This document shows positions 35,933-43,356 of a stretch of 43,356 nt of DNA, piece by piece. Each line of letters begins with the position of its first letter. The stretch's first letter is position 1. The stretch comes from Bacteroidales bacterium. Lineage in GTDB: Bacteria > Bacteroidota > Bacteroidia > Bacteroidales > UBA932. The stretch is taken from contig JAEDMF010000001.1 in the NCBI GenBank assembly GCA_016303175.1, positions 1-43,356 on the forward strand. Reading direction: 5' to 3'. The position numbers and the translations under genes were made by a program. The notes beneath the pieces are model-generated. The model saw only the letters and a program-made list of their open reading frames with translations, was not told the origin of the DNA and made no database searches.

Positions 35933-37048
35933 TTATTTCGGAGCGAGGCGGTACAGGATATAGGCGATGACGGCGTAGATGACGTTGGGCAGCCATACTG
36001 CCACCACTACGGGCAAAGTGTCCGTGAATACGAACATCTCGCTGAACTTCTGGAACAGAATGTAGGAAAAGCTCAGGGCTATGCCCAGCGCGATGTTCCA
36101 TCCTATGCCGCCTCTGCGTTTCCTTGAAGACAGGGACACACCTATGATGCTGAGTATGAAAGCCGAGAACGGCATAGCATAACGGGTGTGTTTTTCTATG
36201 AGCGGCTTCTTTATGTTCGCATCCCCGCGCATCTGTTTGGTGCGTATGTGCTCATTGAGCTGCTTATGATCCAATTGCAGCCAGTACTGGCGCTTGATTC
36301 TCAAATCCGAGATGGTAAGGGGTATTATGGTGTCCATCTGCTGTCCGCACCTGACGCGATCCTCCAGACCGGCATCATAATCCCTGATGAAATATCTTTT
36401 CAGGTGCCAGCCGCAGAGAGTGCTGTCCCACACGGCCTGGTCTGCCGAAATCTTGCTGACTATGCGGTTGTTCTCTATCTTTTCGAGAGTGAATTTATAG
36501 GCGGTGTTGTTCCAGCGGCTGAAGGATTCCACATAGACGAACTCCCCCGGAGCAATCTGGTAGTGCAGGTTGTGGAGAGTCTCCTTGCGTTCGTAGTCCC
36601 GCACATACTTTTCCTCAAAGGCCATTCTCGTCACGTTCACGTGCGGTATGACCCAGAGATTGAGCGCTAGCGAGAATATCATTATGATGGCCGAGCCTAT
36701 CATATACGGCCGCAGCAGGCGGTTGAAGGATATGCCACAGCTGAGCACGGCGATGATTTCCGAGTTTGCAGCCAGCCTTGAAGTGAAGAATATCACTGTG
36801 AGGAAGGTGAAAATCGGGGAGAACATATTTATGAAGAAGGGAATGAAGTTCACATAGTAGTCGAACACTATGGCCTTCAGCGGAGCTTCCCTGCTCACGA
36901 AATCCTCGATTTTCTCCGATATGTCGAAGATTATCACTATCACAATGATGAGAAGAAGCGCAATCAAATAGGTGAATATGAACTTCTTCAGAATATACCA
37001 GTCCAGTTTCTTCGGGAGCAGGTCGTATATGCGGTCTTTCAGTTTCAT
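35933..37048 (-). CDS. LptF/LptG (YjgP/YjgQ) family permease
   Basis: Inner-membrane subunit of the LptBFG transporter that extracts lipopolysaccharide for export to the outer membrane. It has 371 residues with three N-terminal helices (FIFTYLIALLLIIVIVIIF, FINMFSPIFTFLTVIFFTSRL, MIGSAIIMIFSLALNLWVIP), a periplasmic beta-jellyroll domain (about 125-260) and three C-terminal helices after RYAMPFSAFILSIIGVSLSSRK. SRLAANSEIIAVLSCGIS is the family signature next to helix 2. Its ATG abuts the tgt stop, so the two are translated from one message. Whether it is LptF or LptG cannot be decided here. Confidence 0.9.
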   Translation of the reverse strand: MKLKDRIYDLLPKKLDWYILKKFIFTYLIALLLIIVIVIIFDISEKIEDFVSREAPLKAIVFDYYVNFIPFFINMFSPIFTFLTVIFFTSRLAANSEIIAVLSCGISFNRLLRPYMIGSAIIMIFSLALNLWVIPHVNVTRMAFEEKYVRDYERKETLHNLHYQIAPGEFVYVESFSRWNNTAYKFTLEKIENNRIVSKISADQAVWDSTLCGWHLKRYFIRDYDAGLEDRVRCGQQMDTIIPLTISDLRIKRQYWLQLDHKQLNEHIRTKQMRGDANIKKPLIEKHTRYAMPFSAFILSIIGVSLSSRKRRGGIGWNIALGIALSFSYILFQKFSEMFVFTDTLPVVVAVWLPNVIYAVIAYILYRLAPK

Positions 37049-38179
37049 TTAAAGCCTCCTTACGAGTTTGTCCGCAACGGAGTCCTTCCACGCCTTGAAG
37101 TCGCCTGCGAGAATGTGTTTGCGGGCTGTCCTGACCAGGTCCAGATAAAAGGCCAGATTGTGCTCTGAGGCTATCTGGGCGGCGAACATCTCGCCGGCGA
37201 TGAACAGGTGGCGCAGATAGGCCTTGCTGTACTGGTGATCTACGAAAGATGTGCCCATGGGATCCAGTTCGGAGAAATCGTCGGCCCATTTGCGGTTGCG
37301 CATATTCATTACTCCCTCCCAGGTGAAGAGCATTCCGTTGCGCCCGTTGCGCGTGGGCATCACGCAGTCGAACATATCCACACCCCTTTCAATGCCTTCC
37401 AGGATATTCAGCGGAGTGCCCACTCCCATAAGGTAACGAGGTTTGTCCGCGGGCAGGGCGGGGCAGGTAAGCTCCAGCATCCTGTACATTTCCTCGGCAG
37501 GCTCTCCTACGGCCAGACCGCCTATGGCATAGCCGTCCGCGTCCAGTTTTACGGCGTGTTCCACCGAGCGCAGCCTCAGGTCGGGATAGGTGCAACCCTG
37601 GATTATGGGGAAAAGACTCTGATAGTAGCCGTACAGAGGTTCAGTCTCCTTGTAGCGCCTCCAACATCTTTCCAGCCAGTTCTGCGTAAGCTTGAGGGAC
37701 TTGGCGGCATAATTGTAGTCGGCGTCGCCCGGGCAGCATTCGTCCAGGGCCATCATTATGTCCGCCCCTATTATTCTCTGGGTGTCCACATTGTTTTCGG
37801 GAGTGAAACAATGGCGGCTGCCGTCGATGTGGCTCTGGAAAGTGCAACCCTCCTGAGTGAGCTTGCGTATGCCTGTCAGCGAAAAAACCTGGAAACCTCC
37901 GCTGTCGGTGAGTATGGGGCCGTCCCAGGAAATGAATTTATGCAGTCCTCCCGCCGAACGCAGGATGTCAAGCCCCGGCCTAAGGTAGAGATGATAGGTG
38001 TTGCCCAAAATGATTTGCGCCCCTATATCCTCTTTCAAGTCTCTGTGGTACACGCCCTTGACGGAACCTACGGTGCCCACGGGCATAAAGATGGGTGTTT
38101 CTATCTTGCCGTGGTCAGTTGTCAGCACTCCGCATCTTGCCGCACTGTTCTCATCTGTTTTTATAAGTTCGAATGTCAT
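37049..38179 (-). CDS. tgt: Queuine/preQ1 tRNA-guanine transglycosylase
   Basis: Exchanges guanine-34 of certain tRNAs for preQ1 in queuosine synthesis. The 376 residues start at MTFELIKT; an upstream in-frame Met adds three residues. Motifs: TPIFMPVGTVGSVKGV, ILTDSGGFQVFSL with the general-base Asp, GGLAVGEP, and DMFDCVMPTRNGRNG with the nucleophilic Asp. The usual zinc site C-x-C-x2-C is absent: the aligned stretch reads DPMGTSFVDHQYSKAYLRHL, with Gly, Ser and Asp in place of the cysteines, while the distal His (SEHNLAFY) remains. I believe other Bacteroidales Tgt proteins share this. Operon with the LptF/G gene; divergent from the symporter gene. Confidence 0.95.
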   Translation of the reverse strand: MTFELIKTDENSAARCGVLTTDHGKIETPIFMPVGTVGSVKGVYHRDLKEDIGAQIILGNTYHLYLRPGLDILRSAGGLHKFISWDGPILTDSGGFQVFSLTGIRKLTQEGCTFQSHIDGSRHCFTPENNVDTQRIIGADIMMALDECCPGDADYNYAAKSLKLTQNWLERCWRRYKETEPLYGYYQSLFPIIQGCTYPDLRLRSVEHAVKLDADGYAIGGLAVGEPAEEMYRMLELTCPALPADKPRYLMGVGTPLNILEGIERGVDMFDCVMPTRNGRNGMLFTWEGVMNMRNRKWADDFSELDPMGTSFVDHQYSKAYLRHLFIAGEMFAAQIASEHNLAFYLDLVRTARKHILAGDFKAWKDSVADKLVRRL

Positions 38180-38199
38180 CCGCAACACAATTACGCCGC

Positions 38200-38207
38200 C
38201 AAATATA
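38200..38207 (-). promoter_or_regulatory. Candidate tgt promoter (-7 box)
   Basis: On the minus strand TATATTTG is a perfect match to the Bacteroides TAnnTTTG box, 21-28 nt upstream of the tgt ATG. No good TTTG is seen at the -33 position. The expected leader is about 14 nt. Confidence 0.5.
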
Positions 38208-38228
38208 GTAAAATCCCGTGAAAAACTT

Positions 38229-38236
38229 TATTTTTG
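38229..38236 (+). promoter_or_regulatory. Candidate promoter for nucleoside symporter gene (-7 box)
   Basis: TATTTTTG matches TAnnTTTG and lies 37 nt before the symporter ATG, in the 93-nt divergent region shared with tgt. No clear -33 TTTG is present. The -7 boxes of the two divergent genes are 21 nt apart, so RNA polymerase binding at one could hinder the other. Confidence 0.45.
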
Positions 38237-38272
38237 TGCGTTTGCTTCGGCAATCCTATAAAATTTGACAGT

Positions 38273-39616
38273 ATGCAAGACAAATGGATCAGAACCAGAA
38301 TTGCGCTGATGTGCTTTCTGGAATTTGCCGTGTGGGGAGCCTACCTCACATCTATGGGCTCGTATCTGTGCAACGCAGGAGAGCAGTTTGCCGGCAAGAT
38401 AGGCCTTTTCTACACAATGCAGGGCGTCGTGTCCATCTTTATGCCTGCCATCATAGGCATCATTGCGGACCGTTATATCCCAGCCCAGAAGACATTGGGA
38501 CTTTGCCACGCCCTTGCGGGCCTGTTTATGCTCGGGGCGGGCTATGTGGGTCAGGCGCAGGGCTCCCTCGTCAGCTTTCCCCTGATGTTCACCCTGTACT
38601 CCTTGTCTGTGGCCTTCTTCATGCCTACCATAGCTCTGACCAATTCCGTGGCCTACAACGCCCTTAAGAGGAACAGTTACGACCCCGAAGTGGCCTTCCC
38701 TCCCATCCGCATCTGGGGCACCATAGGCTTCATCTGCATGATGCTTGCGGTCAACTTCATCAAGGTCCCCTCTGCAAGTTTCCAGGATGCCGCCCACCAG
38801 TGCGCCATTTCAATGCAGAAGACCTACCACCAGTTCTATGTCAGCGGTGCGGTATCCGTGCTTCTCGCCCTGTATGCCCTGTCCATGCCCAAGTGCTCAG
38901 TTGCGCGTTCGGAGGGTAAGGTCAGCATTGCGGACGCTCTCGGTCTGAAAGCCTTCAGCCTGTTCAGATCACGCCAGATGGCCGTCTTCTTCATTTTCTC
39001 GATGTTGCTGGGCGTGTCTTTGCAGATAACCAACGGTTATGCCAATCCCTTCATCTCGCACTTTGCCAAGGTTCCCGGTTTCGAGGGCGGCTGGTGGGCT
39101 GAGAATGCAAACCTGCTGATTTCCCTGTCCCAGCTTTCGGAGACCGTGTGCATCCTGCTGATTCCCTGGGCAATGAAGAAGTTCAACATCAAGGGCGTGA
39201 TGCTCATCGCAATGTTCGCCTGGGTGCTTCGCTTCGGTTTCTTCGGCATAGGCGATACCGGTAATATGCTTTGGGCAATGATACTGTCCTGCATCGTTTA
39301 CGGCGTGGCCTTTGACTTCTTCAATGTGTCCGGTTCCCTATACGTCGAGCAGACTACGGATCCCTCCATACGCTCCAGCGCCCAGGGCCTGTTTATGCTT
39401 ATGACCAACGGCATAGGCGCCACTCTCGGCACTCTCGTGGCCCAGGCCGTTATCAACGTATTCACAGAAGGACAGTCTTTCGGCTCCGAATGGCTGCTTA
39501 TGGACAAAGCCGGCACTATGGGCTGGAGCGGCGCTTGGCTCATCTTTGCGGCCTACGCTCTGGTTGTTGCCGTGGCTTTCATCTTTGCGTTCAAGAACCC
39601 GGCAAAGAAGAGTTGA
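38273..39616 (+). CDS. Nucleoside:H+ symporter (NupG/XapB-type MFS)
   Basis: Inner-membrane uptake of nucleosides driven by protons. The 447 residues form 12 hydrophobic helices. The N-terminus RIALMCFLEFAVWGAYLTSMGSYL and the GIIADRYIPAQKTLGLCHALAG loop are typical of the nucleoside symporter family, as are SLSQLSETVCILLIPWAMKKFNIKGVM and QTTDPSIRSSAQGLFMLMTNG. I chose the ATG at 38273 (MQDKW), because the in-frame upstream codons overlap the proposed promoter and add a non-membrane stretch. It is a single gene ending at a strong bidirectional terminator. Exact nucleoside range unknown. Confidence 0.9.
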   Translation: MQDKWIRTRIALMCFLEFAVWGAYLTSMGSYLCNAGEQFAGKIGLFYTMQGVVSIFMPAIIGIIADRYIPAQKTLGLCHALAGLFMLGAGYVGQAQGSLVSFPLMFTLYSLSVAFFMPTIALTNSVAYNALKRNSYDPEVAFPPIRIWGTIGFICMMLAVNFIKVPSASFQDAAHQCAISMQKTYHQFYVSGAVSVLLALYALSMPKCSVARSEGKVSIADALGLKAFSLFRSRQMAVFFIFSMLLGVSLQITNGYANPFISHFAKVPGFEGGWWAENANLLISLSQLSETVCILLIPWAMKKFNIKGVMLIAMFAWVLRFGFFGIGDTGNMLWAMILSCIVYGVAFDFFNVSGSLYVEQTTDPSIRSSAQGLFMLMTNGIGATLGTLVAQAVINVFTEGQSFGSEWLLMDKAGTMGWSGAWLIFAAYALVVAVAFIFAFKNPAKKS

Positions 39617-39665
39617 AAAATGTTCTGTAGCATTGAATCTTGCAACAAGTGCTAGTAATATGAAA

Positions 39666-39705
39666 AAAAGTGGTCCTAAGCGGGTAAAACCGTAGGACCA
39701 CTTTT
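39666..39705. terminator. Bidirectional terminator between symporter gene and tRNA-Leu
   Basis: AAAAGTGGTCCTA (39666-39678) pairs perfectly with TAGGACCACTTTT (39693-39705), a 13-bp stem; an inner CGG/CCG pair further closes the loop. The A-rich left and T-rich right flanks allow termination in both directions, serving the symporter gene on plus and the tRNA on minus. Confidence 0.9.
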
Positions 39706-39710
39706 GCTTG

Positions 39711-39792
39711 TACCTTGGGCCGGGGTCGAACCGGCACGGGTCGCCCCACTGGTGTTTGAGACCAGCGCGTCTACCGATTCCGCCACCAAGGC
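39711..39792 (-). tRNA. tRNA-Leu (anticodon CAA)
   Basis: The minus strand folds as an 82-nt class II tRNA. Acceptor GCCTTGG pairs with CCAAGGT (one G-T at the end), the D-arm holds GGCGGAATCGGTAGACGC, and the anticodon stem CTGGT/ACCAG encloses the loop CTCAAAC with anticodon CAA. A long variable arm follows (TGGGGCGACCCG), typical of Leu, and then the T-arm GCCGG-TTCGACC-CCGGC. The discriminator is A and the 3' CCA is not encoded. It reads UUG codons. Confidence 0.96.
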
Positions 39793-39836
39793 ACTTCAAA
39801 GAGCAAAGGCGGGACATCTTCCAGCCCCAACGGGTG

Positions 39837-39868
39837 CAAAGTTAAACCAAATTGTTCATTTTTGCAAC
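39837..39868 (-). promoter_or_regulatory. Promoter of tRNA-Leu
   Basis: On the minus strand TAACTTTG (39837-39844) is a perfect TAnnTTTG box, preceded after exactly 20 nt by GTTG (39865-39868), three of four to the TTTG -33 box. The expected start lies about 38 nt upstream of the mature tRNA 5' end. This is the best-spaced promoter in the window. Confidence 0.7.
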
Positions 39869-39875
39869 TGTCATC

Positions 39876-39907
39876 TTTCCATTTTCCGAATAAAATTAGT
39901 ACCTTTG
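39876..39907 (+). promoter_or_regulatory. Promoter of the DUF3575/fimbrial operon
   Basis: TACCTTTG (39900-39907) is a perfect TAnnTTTG box with TTTC (39876-39879) 20 nt upstream as the -33 box. The gene's ATG is at 39918, only about 4 nt after the expected transcription start, so the message may be almost leaderless. It is divergent from the tRNA-Leu promoter 7 nt away. Confidence 0.6.
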
Positions 39908-39917
39908 TTGCCCGGCA

Positions 39918-41177
39918 ATGTGTTTAATCACGCGAATATCATATCCCTTACGCGCGTTTTGTGTTTTTACGTGCGTGTTCTTCTGCACTTTTGCAAACGC
40001 CCAGGTAATGAACCGGACTCATTTTGCAGAAGCTCTGAACAGGGATTACACTCTTGCCGAAAGATTCTCATACAGGACAAATGTTTTGGAGTGGCTGCTT
40101 ACAATTCCCAATGTCGGTATAGAATTCGACCTCTCATCCAGCCAGTACAACAGACATACAATTGGTCTTGAGGCCAAATACAACTGGAATACATACCAGA
40201 AATATGCCCCGTCCACGGTTTTCGATATGTTTGACATACGTCCGGAATACAGGTATTATTACAGACATACCCAGAGGGCTCCCCGCGCTGCATCCGACAC
40301 CGCAAAACTCGGTTTTGCCCGATGGTGGAACGAGCGTTTCTGGACTACGGCCCGTAAGAATCCCCGTCCGTGGAGAGCAAACTACATAGGAGCGTATATG
40401 GATTATTCCCAGTATTCCTTCAAATTCGGAGGTGCTTCCGGCCTTCAGGGGCAGTCTGTGGGTTTCGGCTTGTCCTGGGGTTATGATGTTCCTCGCTATC
40501 AGTACAGAAAGTGCGCGATAGATGTGGAAGTCGGTTTTTCCGTAGGCTTGGCCGTGACCCGATATACAGCTTATTCGCACACCACCGATGGCTATTATTA
40601 TGTTCCGCTGCCCGAGAAGTCGAAGAATTGGCATTTGACTCCTTTCCCTGTCGTTTCGGAAGTGAAACTGGCATTTGTGCTCCGTCCTGTATCGATAGAG
40701 AGCAAATACATAAACGAGGACCCTCTGCTGAAGAAATATCTTCTTGCCAAGAAGGATGTCGAATATCCCTTTTCCGAGAACGGAAGTATCAACAAGACTC
40801 GCTTCGATGAGTCCCACGAGGTCGAGTTGGACCAGTTCCGCAAGGACAGAAAGGCATATAGAGACGCGTTCAGGGAATATATGGATTCCGAGGCGAAGAG
40901 TGCTGTTGATAATGCCGTATCAGGCCTGAATGACGAGGGCTGCAGGAAGAAGCTTCAGAATTATGTTAATTCGCTGAAATTCAAGGCTATGTTGGTGTTT
41001 GAGTCCGCTGTGTCGAAGGAATTGCGAAATAATGAGGCCCAAAGGAGGAAGGAAGACAGGCAAGTGAAAAAGGCGGAGAAGCAGACGCAAAAGCAGACGG
41101 AAAAGCATGCGAGAAAACAGGCGGGGAAGTCCGCTGAACCCAAAATTGATAATAAGGGAGAGGACGGTGATGCGTAG
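39918..41177 (+). CDS. DUF3575 family outer-membrane beta-barrel protein (fimbrial operon)
   Basis: Secreted protein of 419 residues with signal CVFFCTFANAQ. Residues about 45-260 match DUF3575: FSYRTNVLEWLLTIPNVGIEFDL, HTIGLEAKYNWNTYQ, FDIRPEYRYYYR, then WRANYIGAYMDYSQYSFKF and QSVGFGLSWGYDVP, the alternating strands of a small outer-membrane barrel. The tail (about 270-419) is charged and helical and ends Lys/Gln-rich (KKAEKQTQKQTEKHARKQ), unusual for the family and perhaps a periplasmic coiled coil. DUF3575 genes commonly head type V fimbrial operons in Bacteroides, where they are thought to aid assembly. The stop overlaps the next gene by 8 nt (ATGCGTAG). Confidence 0.8.
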   Translation: MCLITRISYPLRAFCVFTCVFFCTFANAQVMNRTHFAEALNRDYTLAERFSYRTNVLEWLLTIPNVGIEFDLSSSQYNRHTIGLEAKYNWNTYQKYAPSTVFDMFDIRPEYRYYYRHTQRAPRAASDTAKLGFARWWNERFWTTARKNPRPWRANYIGAYMDYSQYSFKFGGASGLQGQSVGFGLSWGYDVPRYQYRKCAIDVEVGFSVGLAVTRYTAYSHTTDGYYYVPLPEKSKNWHLTPFPVVSEVKLAFVLRPVSIESKYINEDPLLKKYLLAKKDVEYPFSENGSINKTRFDESHEVELDQFRKDRKAYRDAFREYMDSEAKSAVDNAVSGLNDEGCRKKLQNYVNSLKFKAMLVFESAVSKELRNNEAQRRKEDRQVKKAEKQTQKQTEKHARKQAGKSAEPKIDNKGEDGDA

Positions 41178-42336
41178 ATGGGCACTCATATCGCTTTGTC
41201 TGACGATGGCAGTTCTCTGCAACACTGCTTGTGTCGGCGTCGCCTTCGATACCATTGTGAACGACAATGTCTCTCCGACATCCGCAGCTTTCGCTTGGGA
41301 TGGTGTGTCTTCTCATCCCGACTCGATGACGGTGATTTCAACCAGAACGGAGAAGGAATTGCATTACCGCTTTGGTTATAAATACGAGAATGCTTCTGCC
41401 GCGGGCATATCCGATATTGTCTCGTTCGTAAGGGGCGAGTATTATTCGGTAGCCGTAGGCTATGAGAAGGATATGTATTCCATTCCTGACCTCGGCTCAT
41501 TCCTCTCGGACAGAAGTTACCCTCTGTCGGGTCTTGTTGCCAGGCCGCGCCAGGTTCTGGATGGCTCAGCCGGGGATTTGTCCGTTATGGAGGCCCAGAG
41601 TCTCATTTGGGAGAGTATGGGCTTTCCTGTGGGGCTGTTGTCCGCCCTCGACAGGCACGACAGTTATTGGGACGATATGGCTCCGGAAACCCCTGCCATA
41701 GAATCCTGCGGTCCCTTGTTTGTGGCAGAGAACAAATCATATATTGATCCGGCAGAAAAGACGCTCCTGTCTTTTTCTCCCGCAGACATCACCGTGCAAA
41801 TTGACTTGAGCATTCCCGTTGTTGTCAAGCAAGGACTCAACGTCGATATTGAATGCGCCTTTGCCTGCTTGTCGGGCATTCCTTCGTATGTCACCCTGAT
41901 GTCACAACTGATGGAAAGGAAGGACCTCGGCAAAACATATATCCCTCTTTCTCCCGATATGTCCGGCAAATATGTCGGAACTCTCCGCACGCTGGGCCTG
42001 TTTTCGCCGGATTTGCCGACTTTTGTGGGAGGCCCGGGTATCCTGTACCTGTATTTCCTGACCAGCCGGTACGAAAATGGGGAGAAGATATATCATATCT
42101 CCCAGCCTATCGTGAGGAATTTGTGGAGTGCTTTGGGCTCCTCGTACACATCCTTGGAAAACAAGATAATGTCCCGTTCGTCGCTGTCCAACCAATACTA
42201 TCTGAATGTCAGTTCCTATGCCATCGACCTTCCTGTCATCACTATTTCGAAGATAGTCGAGGGAGATGTGAAGTTTGAGTGGGAAGATGGAGAAGAATTT
42301 GAAGGCACTGAACCTGAAGAACCTGAATTCAACTGA
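41170..42336 (+). CDS. DUF5119-like lipoprotein of fimbrial operon
   Basis: Lipoprotein of 388 residues (RRWALISLCLTMAVLCNTAC). The first part, AAFAWDGVSSHPDSMTVISTRT followed by VSFVRGEYYSVAVGYEKD, resembles the DUF5119 pattern of a W-D strand, a P-x-x-M-x-V strand and a G-x-Y turn found in lipoproteins beside DUF3575 and fimbrillin genes. A second beta-rich domain runs from about 215 to 370. The C-terminus is strongly acidic (WEDGEEFEGTEPEEPEFN). I chose the ATG at 41170, which gives the lipoprotein signal; the frame is open upstream. Its stop overlaps the following start (TGATG), so translation is coupled. The role is probably fimbrial anchor or accessory; the family call is moderate. Confidence 0.5.
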   Translation: MRRWALISLCLTMAVLCNTACVGVAFDTIVNDNVSPTSAAFAWDGVSSHPDSMTVISTRTEKELHYRFGYKYENASAAGISDIVSFVRGEYYSVAVGYEKDMYSIPDLGSFLSDRSYPLSGLVARPRQVLDGSAGDLSVMEAQSLIWESMGFPVGLLSALDRHDSYWDDMAPETPAIESCGPLFVAENKSYIDPAEKTLLSFSPADITVQIDLSIPVVVKQGLNVDIECAFACLSGIPSYVTLMSQLMERKDLGKTYIPLSPDMSGKYVGTLRTLGLFSPDLPTFVGGPGILYLYFLTSRYENGEKIYHISQPIVRNLWSALGSSYTSLENKIMSRSSLSNQYYLNVSSYAIDLPVITISKIVEGDVKFEWEDGEEFEGTEPEEPEFN

Positions 42337-43356
42337 TGAGACGCGGAATAACTCATAGGATATTGCTGATGTGCGGCGTGCTCTTGACAGCTGCCGGCTG
42401 TCTTGACGGCTCGTACAGCGGTCCTTTCGACCCCACTACCCTTGCGGTCGATCCAATTGCCGTGGTAATCAGGTTTGCGGACAAGGAGGAATCCAAGGCG
42501 ACCTACGAGGGCAAGGGGACGCTGCAGGATCTTACGAAGCTTGAGAACGATACGATGTATGTGAGCATAGTCCGCAATGATCAGAAAGTATCATTCAGGA
42601 ATTCGGCCAATTTCCTGCTTCAGAATCGTCCGGCGGTAGTGAATTTGCAGGATTCCAAACTGGATTGGATGCTCAAGGATGGCGACGCGCCCGTGTATTA
42701 TCCTTGGCACGAGCGGGCCAAGGAAGGCTATGCGATGTTCGCCTGGTATGCCGACAATGCCGAGAAAGGCGCCACCAAGGTTCTGGAGGACAGAATATGC
42801 CGACATTTGCGTATAGACGGCACTCAGGATGTTATGGGTTCCAAAGCTTATGCTTGGTCAACTTCTTCTCCTAATGAGAAATTGTACTCTTTCAGCTATT
42901 ATACTGCGGTGAGGAATCTGGAACCTCTAGTATGTCCTACCCACTTGTTGACTTGTATGTCGTTCAGGTTCAAGGCACATATTTCGGAGGTAAAGCAGAG
43001 GATTACCATAAAGTCCGTTACTATCAAAGCCTGCAACAACATAATATTGACTGCGTGCTCGAGCGGCGACCAATGGCAGACCATAGAAACGGAAGGGGAA
43101 CCGGTGGATTTGGGCTATCATTTGATTCCCGGATATGAACAACGGGAGGGAAAGTCCTTGACTATCAATTCGGTGTCCAGTAAGGAAGAAATGCCCTTGC
43201 CTGTGTATGTCGGGGACATACTCTTCCCGCCGACCACGGCAACCAGCACTTTGATTGCAATAAATGCCGAGCAGGAGGTTTTCAATGCCAGCCTCAACGG
43301 CTATGGTGAGCCTATTCCTTTCCATACCGAACTTGAAATCAACCACCCGTCAGGTT
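42336..43356 (+). CDS. Fimbrillin-family lipoprotein, cut by window end
   Basis: The frame opens at the ATG that overlaps the previous stop (TGATG) and runs without a stop to the end of the window, at least 340 codons. The product begins RILLMCGVLLTAAGC, a lipobox. It then shows the fimbrillin-family layout: VYYPWHERAKEGYAMFAWYA, RHLRIDGTQDVMGSKAYA (the I-D-G-x-Q-D-x-M motif of Mfa-like fimbrillins), LLTCMSFRFKAHI and VTIKACNNI. The lipid signal fits type V pilins, which are exported as lipoproteins and cut by an Arg-specific protease before polymerisation. Tip, anchor or stalk role cannot be decided without the C-terminus. Confidence 0.75.
   Translation, partial: MRRGITHRILLMCGVLLTAAGCLDGSYSGPFDPTTLAVDPIAVVIRFADKEESKATYEGKGTLQDLTKLENDTMYVSIVRNDQKVSFRNSANFLLQNRPAVVNLQDSKLDWMLKDGDAPVYYPWHERAKEGYAMFAWYADNAEKGATKVLEDRICRHLRIDGTQDVMGSKAYAWSTSSPNEKLYSFSYYTAVRNLEPLVCPTHLLTCMSFRFKAHISEVKQRITIKSVTIKACNNIILTACSSGDQWQTIETEGEPVDLGYHLIPGYEQREGKSLTINSVSSKEEMPLPVYVGDILFPPTTATSTLIAINAEQEVFNASLNGYGEPIPFHTELEINHPSG

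Noticed and set aside
1..43356. CRISPR array, insertion sequence, prophage or integration site
   Set aside because: I found no regularly spaced direct repeats, transposase or integrase motifs, or tRNA-adjacent duplications; the tRNA-Leu 3' end has no visible second copy in the window.

Overview
The window looks like a chromosomal segment of a Bacteroidota (Bacteroidales-type) genome of moderately high GC, probably an uncultured gut or rumen lineage. The reasons are a SusC/SusD pair, a hybrid two-component regulator, many lipoproteins with the C-x-K-E type of surface signal, DUF3575 and fimbrillin-family genes, promoters that fit the Bacteroides TTTG / TAnnTTTG pattern, and few visible Shine-Dalgarno sequences. 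There is no phage, IS element or CRISPR array.

Region 1 (1-30777) is a large polysaccharide-utilisation locus (PUL). A GH3 enzyme closes an upstream unit and ends at a terminator. A tightly packed run of genes follows (2209-25063, most gaps 4-18 nt, the longest 41 nt). It encodes three lipoproteins (a fimbrillin-like/beta-helix protein, a fimbrillin-like protein, and a BACON protein with a degenerate EEP-like domain), then SusC, SusD, a small BACON lipoprotein and a BACON/DUF5689 lipoprotein. Next come two adjacent enzymes built from three copies of one beta-propeller plus beta-sandwich module, a 48-residue small protein, a FISUMP lipoprotein, and a hybrid two-component regulator that lacks the usual Y_Y_Y domain. 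A second short unit follows: DUF5107-TPR protein, GH5-like clan GH-A hydrolase, and GxDLY/GDSL esterase. The propeller enzymes would be called sialidases by many pipelines, but their conserved W-E-P and Q-M-P...E motifs look more like GH93 exo-arabinanases. The glycan target is unproven.

Region 2 (30778-35733) is a nitrogen and nucleotide block: purF with a roughly 250-nt structured leader, pyrG, a P-II protein gene and an ammonium transporter gene. Two glutamine-dependent amidotransferases sit beside the ammonium-sensing and uptake pair.

Region 3 (35734-39792) holds a GC-rich cluster of small palindromes between convergent genes, then tgt-lptF on the minus strand, a divergent nucleoside:H+ symporter gene, a bidirectional terminator and tRNA-Leu(CAA) on the minus strand.

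Region 4 (39793-43356) starts a probable type V (Mfa/Fim-like) fimbrial operon: a DUF3575 beta-barrel protein, a DUF5119-like lipoprotein, and a fimbrillin-family lipoprotein cut off by the window end. All starts and functions are read from sequence without database searches.
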